NCBI GenBank assembly: GCA_900768525.1
Contig: CAAGDF010000081.1
Location: 1 to 26,556, forward strand
Length of the DNA stretch: 26,556 nt
Source: Clostridia bacterium
GTDB taxonomy: Bacteria > Bacillota > Clostridia > Christensenellales > Borkfalkiaceae
Direction: 5' to 3'
Below are positions 17,679-24,902 of the stretch, piece by piece (the stretch's first letter is position 1; each line of letters opens with the position of its first letter). The notes below the pieces were generated by a model, which ran no database searches, was not told where the DNA came from, and saw only the letters and a program-made list of their open reading frames with translations. The translations under genes were made by a program, and so were the position numbers.

Positions 17679-19499
17679 TTGAAAAAGACAAAGTTTGTTT
17701 CGCTGATAATGGCGGCGGTATTTGCGCTGACTACGATGTTTGCGCTTGTCTCCTGTCAGACTACCCCCGAGCAAAAGGACGAGTATACGTTCACTTTCGA
17801 CGTAAACTACGAAGGCGGCAATAACCGCGTGGACATGGTCAAGGCGGGCTATCGCGCCAACTATTATGCCGCAAGGCGCAGCGGGTACACGCTGATAAAT
17901 TGGTATACGACCAAGGATTGTAAAGAACCGTTCAATTTTTCCACCAAGGTAAATCAGGATTACACGGTGTATGCTTTGTGGGAAAAGAAGGGCAATGCCG
18001 TAGACGTTACCTTTCACTACAATTACGACAAGAGTTTTGCGCCCGTCACTGTAAGCGGCGAGGAGGGCAAGACAATCGATCCGCAAACGGTGCCCGATCC
18101 CAAACGCCTCGGTTACGAGGTCGAAGGTTGGTATACCGACGAACAATGCACGAATAAGTGGAACATAACTACCGATACGCTGAGCGGAGACGTAGATTTG
18201 TATGCAAAGTACAACTATACGGCAAACCTGCAGTTCGACGGCGACGGCAATGTAATTCTCGACAACGTGGACGTTAACATTTCTATACAATATTTATCCT
18301 GGACGGGCAAACGCAGTCTTGCGGAAATAGTTGACGAGTTCAACGACGAGTACGCGGGCAAAATTCATCTTAACTGGACGACCGCTTATACCAACGAAGT
18401 CGCACGTTTTGAAGATCCCGGCATGACGAATGCGTATTTGCAAAACAACTACCGCTTCGGCGAGTTGTTGGACCTTATAGGCATCGAACTTGACGAGGAC
18501 GACTATTACGCCGAGGCTATTGCCGAAAACTATGTCGGCGAGTCGCTCATGACCTATCCCGTCGGACATATGGTTCCCAGCGTAATGTATAACAAGGCGT
18601 TGCTTGCGGAAATGGGCGAGACCGAGCCGAAAACGCATGCCGACTTTGTGCGCTTGCTGACCAAAGCCACATCTTCATTCGGTAGCAGAGAGGGTTACAC
18701 GGCTTCGCTCGTCTTTGAGGGCAACGAGTGGCAGTGGTTCGAGATGGGCTCGAACAACGTCTGGGCAAACAACGATTTATTGTACTATTCCTACGATAAG
18801 CAAAGCAAAAAATATATCAACAATTATGCTCTTGAAAGTAACTACGCCAAGGCGGCAAATGCCGTCAAGGGCTATGCCGAGTTATTCAACAACAGTGCGA
18901 TAAGTCTTAATAACGAAGTGTTGTGGGAGTCTCGTCAAGGTTTCAACGACGTGGTGGAAGGCAATGCGTTTATGGGAATAGTAAGTTACCCCAAAATGTA
19001 CACATACTATCTCAACAGCGACAACCAACAATTATTTAAGAAGATCGGCATCGTGCCCATTACGAACTTGTTCAATTACGGCAATATCGAAACGGCAAAA
19101 ACTTTCGTAAAAGGCATTTCTTTGTGTTTGCCTAACGATACCACAGCCACGTTCGATATCGAGCAACTTGCCGCAATCGGAGTGTTTGCCGACTATTTAT
19201 CCAAGCACAGCGGAAAACTCGCTTATAACGATTGCTATCCCGCAAGCAAAACGGGGCAGAATTCCGAAGAGTTTGTAAACGGCACGACAAGATATTTTAA
19301 GGTGCTCAAAGCGGTGGGAGATCCCTCGACTTTCGTCACTTTACCCGGCGGACAAAACGAGTATTATTGCTTCAATCATCAGAATCAGGCGTGCATACAG
19401 TCGTTGTTGTTCGTAAAAGCCGATTTAATAGATAATGAACAAATCATACGGCAGGCAATCAAGGGTATTGCCGACGCTACCTCAAAGGTGATTAAATAG
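17679..19499 (+). CDS. Sugar ABC transporter substrate-binding lipoprotein with two N-terminal InlB-type repeats
   Basis: The 606-residue product starts with TTG at 17679, placed 7-8 bases after AGAGGAG. The lipobox is LVSC (Cys26). Two InlB B-repeat-like (Listeria/Bacteroides repeat, Flg_new type) domains follow at about 36-105 and 107-182, with the marker motifs 'GYTLINWYT' and 'GYEVEGWYTD' and closing 'YALW' and 'YAKY'. From about 195 the chain is an extracellular solute-binding protein of the CUT1 type ('LAEIVDEFNDEYAGKIHL', then 'YPVGHMVPSVMYNKALLAEM'). It would bind an oligosaccharide outside the membrane and hand it to the permeases encoded downstream. The InlB repeats, unusual in a binding protein, may act as a spacer or contact a cell-wall or surface partner. 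It is longer than the usual ~430 residues because of this extension. Confidence 0.88.
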   Translation: MKKTKFVSLIMAAVFALTTMFALVSCQTTPEQKDEYTFTFDVNYEGGNNRVDMVKAGYRANYYAARRSGYTLINWYTTKDCKEPFNFSTKVNQDYTVYALWEKKGNAVDVTFHYNYDKSFAPVTVSGEEGKTIDPQTVPDPKRLGYEVEGWYTDEQCTNKWNITTDTLSGDVDLYAKYNYTANLQFDGDGNVILDNVDVNISIQYLSWTGKRSLAEIVDEFNDEYAGKIHLNWTTAYTNEVARFEDPGMTNAYLQNNYRFGELLDLIGIELDEDDYYAEAIAENYVGESLMTYPVGHMVPSVMYNKALLAEMGETEPKTHADFVRLLTKATSSFGSREGYTASLVFEGNEWQWFEMGSNNVWANNDLLYYSYDKQSKKYINNYALESNYAKAANAVKGYAELFNNSAISLNNEVLWESRQGFNDVVEGNAFMGIVSYPKMYTYYLNSDNQQLFKKIGIVPITNLFNYGNIETAKTFVKGISLCLPNDTTATFDIEQLAAIGVFADYLSKHSGKLAYNDCYPASKTGQNSEEFVNGTTRYFKVLKAVGDPSTFVTLPGGQNEYYCFNHQNQACIQSLLFVKADLIDNEQIIRQAIKGIADATSKVIK

Positions 19500-19509
19500 C
19501 GGAGGAATT

Positions 19510-21528
19510 ATGAGAAAAACAAAAAGTATTCGGGCAATATGTGCGTTTGTCGTCGCGCTTTTGGTTGGTTCTGCGTTCATCGCGTGCAAACCGGGCAATT
19601 CTTCGTCGTCGCCGACCGATAATGCCGATAAACCCGAGTGGACTATAGTTTCGCCGGATGAAAAAATCAAGGCGGAAATTTATTTTAAAGGCGGACAAAT
19701 TTTTTATTCCGTAGCCAAAGACGGCATAGTCGCGGTGGAAAAATCCAACCTCGGTATGGCTACAGATCAATGCGAATTTATCGACCTGTCGTTTGTTTCC
19801 GAAAAAACTTCGGAAAAAACGATTTCATACACAAACGTCAGCGGCAAAACGAAACAGGTTACGACTTCATACAAACAAAACGTACTTACTTTTGCCGAGG
19901 GCGATTATACTCTCGACGTGGTGTTCCGCGTGTATAACGACGGGTACTCGTTCCGCTATAATATCCGTAAGGACGGTGAAAACGACGGCGAGTTTACCGT
20001 TACCGACGAACTTACGCACTTTGCGCTGCCGGAGAACGCAAAAATCTATGCAATGGCGGTTGTCGCAAACGTGGGCGTGCTCGGTGGCGGAGCGTATTAT
20101 TCTTACGAAGATAAATATCAATATCGCAGTTATAAAAACCTCGGCGACGAGCAACTCGGTTTCCCTGTGCTGTACAGTGTGCAAAGCGGCGATAGCGAAA
20201 TTTACAGCCTTATTTCCGAATCGGATATCTACGGGCACGACTATCACGGCTCGGCTTTGCAAAAGGACGGTAACGACGGACTTAAAACCATTCATATGCC
20301 GGCTTGCGGCACCGACGCTTCTATGACGGCAAGTTATCCGTTTACTTCGCCCTGGCGCGTGGCTGTCGTCGGCGGATTGGATACGATCGCAGAGTCCACT
20401 CTTATAGAGGATGTTTACGACGAGATCGAACCGTGGAAACCCGACGACTACGACAGTCTTTCGGAAGAAGAAAAGAAAATTTACACATACGACTGGGTAC
20501 GTCCCGGTGCGGCGGCGTGGAGTTATCTCAACTTCGACGGTGATCCTGCCAAGCAAGCGGCGCAAAGCAATCTGGAACTGCAACGGCAATACGTTGACGC
20601 AATATCCGATCTCGGCTGGACTTGGCTTGTCCTGGACGCAGGTTGGGATACGGGTTCTTTTACCGAAGCCTCATTTACCGAATTCGTGAAATATGCCAAT
20701 TCCAAAAACGTTCACATAATGGTCTGGGCGGATTCTTACTCTTCTTTTTACACCCGCACGCAAACGAGAGCGAAACTCGCACAGTGGCAGCAGTGGGGTA
20801 TAGAAGGGGTAAAAATCGATTTCTTCGACGGGCAGGGTGCGCCTTATTTATCCGATCAATGGAAATTGGAATCTCAGCAAAGTCTTGACGAACACTATGA
20901 AATGTTCTATCAGGAGGCTGCAAGGTACAAAATGTTGGTGGATTGCCACGGTTGCAACAAGCCTACGGGCGAACGCAGGCAATATCCGCATGTAATCAAC
21001 CGCGAAGCTATCCGCGGGTATGAATTTAAGAGTGTTGATTCCAAGCAAACGGCTTACTTGCCGTTTACCCGCGGTGCAATCGGTCCGAGCGATTTTACTC
21101 CCGCAATAATTCCGTACTTGTCCGGAACGGTTACGGTTGCGCACAATATGGGGCTTGCCGTGACTTTGGAGTCGGGTATGCCGACTTTCTCCGATATGCC
21201 CGACCATTTTACAAGCGGCGAGTATCTCGATTTTTACCGTAATTTGCCCGTTGTATGGGACGAAACGAAACTTGTGACCGCAAATCTCGGCGATTACGTT
21301 ATTATCGCTCGTCGCAGCGGCAGCAAGTGGTACGTAGGTTGTACGGCAAGTTACGCAGGCGCGATTGATTTCGATTTGTCGTTCTTAGGCGGCGGCAATT
21401 ACACGGCGCGTATCTGGCAGGACGGCGAATATAACAAAGTGGCGCAAAGCAGTCAAAGCGTAACGGCTGCGACAAAACTCAGCCTTACCGTTCAGAAGGG
21501 CGGCGGCTTTACAATGATAATAGAGTAA
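19510..21528 (+). CDS. GH97 family alpha-glycosidase, lipoprotein
   Basis: The 672-residue protein matches the usual GH97 size and starts after GGAGGAATT, ten bases beyond the binding-protein stop. The lipobox is FIAC (Cys26), so the enzyme should be held on the outer face of the membrane. About 44-330 is the GH97 N-terminal beta-sandwich ('SPDEKIKAEIYFKGGQIFYS'). The barrel begins near 'RPGAAAWSYLNFDGD', and a C-terminal beta domain closes the chain. GVKIDFFDG carries D437, the position of the nucleophile in retaining GH97 alpha-galactosidases. NREAIRGYE with E499 and E505 matches the family's conserved glutamate region. From D437 I infer the retaining, alpha-galactosidase-like branch rather than the inverting SusB-like alpha-glucosidases. 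GH97 is best known from Bacteroidota; here it is paired with Gram-positive type transport genes. Confidence 0.92.
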   Translation: MRKTKSIRAICAFVVALLVGSAFIACKPGNSSSSPTDNADKPEWTIVSPDEKIKAEIYFKGGQIFYSVAKDGIVAVEKSNLGMATDQCEFIDLSFVSEKTSEKTISYTNVSGKTKQVTTSYKQNVLTFAEGDYTLDVVFRVYNDGYSFRYNIRKDGENDGEFTVTDELTHFALPENAKIYAMAVVANVGVLGGGAYYSYEDKYQYRSYKNLGDEQLGFPVLYSVQSGDSEIYSLISESDIYGHDYHGSALQKDGNDGLKTIHMPACGTDASMTASYPFTSPWRVAVVGGLDTIAESTLIEDVYDEIEPWKPDDYDSLSEEEKKIYTYDWVRPGAAAWSYLNFDGDPAKQAAQSNLELQRQYVDAISDLGWTWLVLDAGWDTGSFTEASFTEFVKYANSKNVHIMVWADSYSSFYTRTQTRAKLAQWQQWGIEGVKIDFFDGQGAPYLSDQWKLESQQSLDEHYEMFYQEAARYKMLVDCHGCNKPTGERRQYPHVINREAIRGYEFKSVDSKQTAYLPFTRGAIGPSDFTPAIIPYLSGTVTVAHNMGLAVTLESGMPTFSDMPDHFTSGEYLDFYRNLPVVWDETKLVTANLGDYVIIARRSGSKWYVGCTASYAGAIDFDLSFLGGGNYTARIWQDGEYNKVAQSSQSVTAATKLSLTVQKGGGFTMIIE

Positions 21529-21544
21529 CAAAAGGAGCAAAGCA

Positions 21545-23011
21545 ATGAAAAAGTGTATCAGAAATCTTGCCGCTTTTGCGGTAGCTATGTTACTGTTTAC
21601 GTCCGTCGGATGCGTAACCAAACGCCCCGATGACGACGATAAAAATTTACCTTCGATAGACAATCCGTGGTGGAGCGACAGCGGCGAAATAACAAAGGAC
21701 GGCAACGGAAATATTGTTTTCGACGACGTAAATATCAAACTGACTTCGGTAATTTGCGGCTACGACCAAAACGGTTTTGAAACGCTTATCGATCAATTTA
21801 ACAAAAAGTATAACGGGCAAATAAACATTACGCATCAAGTTTACTCGCAGGACGTAATCGACGAGCGCGTAATGCAGCAAATTCAGAACGAAACCAATGC
21901 GCCCGATCTCATTTTGACTCACCAGAAGACGCACGCTTACCTCGCTTCCAACAAAATTATTCAACCTATGGACGCTGCGTATGAGCTTGCGGGCATTGAG
22001 GTAGATAAAAGCGATTTTCTGCCGAACTTTGCCGACTATTGCGATTTAGGTTATGAGGGACGTATGTTCACCATTCCCGTGGACGCGCAAAGCATGGTAA
22101 TCTACTACAACAAAAACCTGCTTTCCAAGTATAATGCCGAATTGCCGCAGACAAGAGCAGAATTTTTGCAGCTGTGCAAAACCGTGCAAAACGGCGAGCG
22201 CGCAAGCAATTCGCAGTTTAACGCCGTAACTTGCGGCGCGGACTACGATTTCTTCAGGATGTATTTGTTGCCGACTGCGGTATTGCAGAACGGCGGCGAA
22301 CTGTACGGCAGCGACGGACTTGTTCACTGGACCGAAGGCGACAACTTTACCGCATTCAGCAACGGCGTAAAGGCTGTCAAAGAACTTGCCGACGAGGGTT
22401 TATGGGACAGCACCGACAGCAACGAAAGCGCGCGTGCAAAGTTTTGCAAAGACAATGCTTTGTTTTACATTTCGTTACCGTTTGATGCAAATACCATTTT
22501 CAGTGCGTATGCGTCCGCTTCGGGGCACTCGGTAGACGTTGTAAAAACGCAGGATATCGGCGGGTTCTCTACCGCAGGTCTTTTCGCGCTTGACGGCGCG
22601 CCCGAAAGCAGCAAAAACAAGATATTCGGCGATTCTCATGCGTTTACTATGAGTAAGACCGTAACCGACGTTACCAAAAAGGCTGCGATAGCCGTATTCG
22701 TCAATTGGTTTACCACCAATGTAGATGTGGGTATCGAATGGGCAAAACTCGGTCATACGACGGCTTCCTACACAATCCGCGGTAACGCCGCCTACAACGC
22801 CGATAGTTACGTAAGCGAATTCAGTAATATGTTTTACGGAGATATCAACAACTTTGTTACTGCGGGCAAAACACCCAATTACACGTTAATTTTCTCCGAC
22901 ATGCAAACTGCGCTGCTCAACTGTTTACTCAACGCAAGCAACGATTACGATATCAAAACCGAACTGGCAAACGCGCAAAAGAAAATAAACGCCTCGATCG
23001 GTCTGGCGTAA
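21545..23011 (+). CDS. Second sugar ABC transporter substrate-binding lipoprotein
   Basis: The 488-residue product starts after AAAGGAGCAAAGC, 16 bases beyond the GH97 stop, with lipobox SVGC (Cys23). After a short Asp- and Pro-rich linker it is a normal extracellular solute-binding protein family 1 chain ('LIDQFNKKYNGQINITHQVY', 'APDLILTHQ', 'VIYYNKNLL'). It is immediately followed by the two permease genes, so it is the most likely regular partner of that transporter. Just before the binding fold it has 'DGNGNIVFDDVNIKL', closely similar to 'DGDGNVILDNVDVNI' in the InlB-repeat binding protein upstream, so the two genes are probably paralogues from a local duplication. Confidence 0.92.
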   Translation: MKKCIRNLAAFAVAMLLFTSVGCVTKRPDDDDKNLPSIDNPWWSDSGEITKDGNGNIVFDDVNIKLTSVICGYDQNGFETLIDQFNKKYNGQINITHQVYSQDVIDERVMQQIQNETNAPDLILTHQKTHAYLASNKIIQPMDAAYELAGIEVDKSDFLPNFADYCDLGYEGRMFTIPVDAQSMVIYYNKNLLSKYNAELPQTRAEFLQLCKTVQNGERASNSQFNAVTCGADYDFFRMYLLPTAVLQNGGELYGSDGLVHWTEGDNFTAFSNGVKAVKELADEGLWDSTDSNESARAKFCKDNALFYISLPFDANTIFSAYASASGHSVDVVKTQDIGGFSTAGLFALDGAPESSKNKIFGDSHAFTMSKTVTDVTKKAAIAVFVNWFTTNVDVGIEWAKLGHTTASYTIRGNAAYNADSYVSEFSNMFYGDINNFVTAGKTPNYTLIFSDMQTALLNCLLNASNDYDIKTELANAQKKINASIGLA

Positions 23012-23023
23012 AAGGAGCAGACA

Positions 23024-24007
23024 ATGAATCTGTCCGACGACAAAAAGAAGGCGTACAGGCGCAGTATGTGGCGAAATCAAGGGCTCGGTATGATGTTTGT
23101 TGTGCCGTTCGTTCTGTTTTTCGTGCTGTATACGCTTGTACCTCTTCTCATGGGCATCGGGTTGTCGTTTTTCGATTACAACCCGAACAAGCCCGATAAA
23201 ATGGCTTTTGTGGGGCTGCTTAACTACATCGATTTGTTTGGTACCACAAACGAAAGTCTGGAAATAACTTTTGTCAAACCTTTTTGGGAAAGCTTGATTA
23301 ACACAATTCTGTTTGACCTTATTGCCGTGCCGCTGTTGATGATTATACCGCTATTGCTGGCGCAACTTATCAACTATCAGCCGCCCGGTTACAAGTTTTT
23401 CCGCGCCGTGCTGTATATGCCCGTCATCGTGTCCATCACCGTTGCGGGTATGATGTTTACTTCCATCTTCGGTGAAAGTTCAACGGGGCTTATCAACGGA
23501 TTGTTCGGCACGAATATCAGGTTCCTTACCGATACGGGTTGGCGTTGGTTCGTTATGATTATACTGTCGGTATGGTGGCAGACGGGTACGAATTTCGTAA
23601 TCTTTTCAGCAGGGCTAAGAGATATTCCGCAAAGCTTATACGAAGCCTGCGAAGCCGACGGCGGAGGTAAATTAAGCAAATTTTTCCACGTTACGTTACC
23701 GGGGCTGCGCGGGCAAATCGATCTGTGCTTATTTTCCACGCTTATAAACTACCTGAACTTATACGGGCAACCCTCCGTAATACGCGGTGCGACAATTTAC
23801 GACACTATGTTCGACTCGCCCATGATGTTGATACAATACAGCCTGAAAGCGTTACCTCGCTGGACGGGCTTTATTTGCGCAATGGCTGTGGTGTTCGGTA
23901 TTATCGTAATGGCGTTCAGTATCGCGGAAAAGCGTCTTATGGGCAAGCAAAAAGGAGGTAACGTGCATGAGAAAAATTTTGCCGTATTCAAGTCTCTCCA
24001 AAAGTGA
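23024..24007 (+). CDS. CUT1 sugar ABC transporter permease, MalF/UgpA type
   Basis: The 327-residue membrane protein starts after AAAGGAGCAGAC, 12 bases beyond the binding-protein stop. About six transmembrane helices are visible, the first at about 22-48 ('MMFVVPFVLFFVLYTLVPLL'). The cytoplasmic EAA loop, which docks on the ATPase, is E207-ACEADG-G with the downstream FFHVTLPG element. It forms the membrane channel with the next permease. Its last 41 bases overlap the next gene, and its C-terminal tail (from about 'GGNVHEKNF') is read from that overlap. Confidence 0.95.
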   Translation: MNLSDDKKKAYRRSMWRNQGLGMMFVVPFVLFFVLYTLVPLLMGIGLSFFDYNPNKPDKMAFVGLLNYIDLFGTTNESLEITFVKPFWESLINTILFDLIAVPLLMIIPLLLAQLINYQPPGYKFFRAVLYMPVIVSITVAGMMFTSIFGESSTGLINGLFGTNIRFLTDTGWRWFVMIILSVWWQTGTNFVIFSAGLRDIPQSLYEACEADGGGKLSKFFHVTLPGLRGQIDLCLFSTLINYLNLYGQPSVIRGATIYDTMFDSPMMLIQYSLKALPRWTGFICAMAVVFGIIVMAFSIAEKRLMGKQKGGNVHEKNFAVFKSLQK

Positions 24008-24893
24008 GCGCGAAAATCGTCGCAATAAAATCAAGTCGTTTATCATTTTGTTTGTGTTGTGCGCGATATGGCTGTTCCCGTTCGTGTATGTGTTCGGCAT
24101 GTCGCTGCGTACCACCGAGGACTTGGTTTTATATCCGAATTCGATATTTCCGCACCCCGGCGGCTGGACGTTCGAGCATTATATAGATTTCTTCCGTCTG
24201 CACGACGGCGGAAACATGGATACGTTGATGAGCGCGCTTGTCAACTCGACGATTACCACCGTAATTCACGTGATAGTCAGTATGTTTATTACCGTGTTTG
24301 CGGCGTATTCCTTCGTGTTTATGCGCTATAAAGGGCGCGTGTTTATTTACGCGCTGATTATTTTCGTCATGCCTATACCGAGCGTAATCGGCTTGGCGCC
24401 GTTGTATTCTATGTACGTAAGCATAGGCAAGCAAAGCGGCGTGCTGGATAACCTGTGGTATTTTTACTCGTGGATTATCTTCCCGGGCGTTGCGGGCGCG
24501 TTCAACCTGATGATTATGCATAACTGTTTCCGCGCCATACCTAAATCCATTGTAGAAAGCGCGCGCAGCGACGGCGCAGGCGAACTTGAAATTTTCCGCA
24601 GAGTGGTGTTTCCGTTAGCCAAGTCGAGTATTCTTGTATGCGCATTGTTTTCTTTCAACGGCTGTTGGAATAACCTTGTTTTCCCGCAACTCGTGGTGGC
24701 GGCGCAGTCGGACTCGCAAATGCACAACACGATTACCGTTTCGTTAATGGGTTGGATAAAGAACGAAAGCGTCGAGTTCCACGGCAAGGCAATGGCTTCC
24801 TGCGTGATGAGCATACTTCCGCTTATGCTGATGTATTTCTTTACGCAAAGCAGAATGATAGACGGCTTGTCGTCCACAGGCGTAAAAGGATAG
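23967..24893 (+). CDS. CUT1 sugar ABC transporter permease, MalG/UgpE type
   Basis: The 308-residue product starts at ATG 23967 after a perfect AAAGGAGGT site, inside the end of the previous permease gene (41-base overlap, different frame). Six transmembrane segments are predicted by eye, the first at about 23-46. The EAA loop reads E197-SARSDGAG followed by 'FRRVVFPL', so it is a conventional ATPase-docking loop. It is the second half of the permease pair. The ATPase gene follows nine bases after the stop. Confidence 0.95.
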   Translation: MRKILPYSSLSKSERENRRNKIKSFIILFVLCAIWLFPFVYVFGMSLRTTEDLVLYPNSIFPHPGGWTFEHYIDFFRLHDGGNMDTLMSALVNSTITTVIHVIVSMFITVFAAYSFVFMRYKGRVFIYALIIFVMPIPSVIGLAPLYSMYVSIGKQSGVLDNLWYFYSWIIFPGVAGAFNLMIMHNCFRAIPKSIVESARSDGAGELEIFRRVVFPLAKSSILVCALFSFNGCWNNLVFPQLVVAAQSDSQMHNTITVSLMGWIKNESVEFHGKAMASCVMSILPLMLMYFFTQSRMIDGLSSTGVKG

Positions 24894-24902
24894 GAGCGAC
24901 AA

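Noticed and set aside
23967..24007. The 41-base overlap of the permease genes as a sequencing error.
   Set aside because: Both reading frames are sound, the second gene has a perfect ribosome site, and overlaps of this kind are normal for translational coupling.
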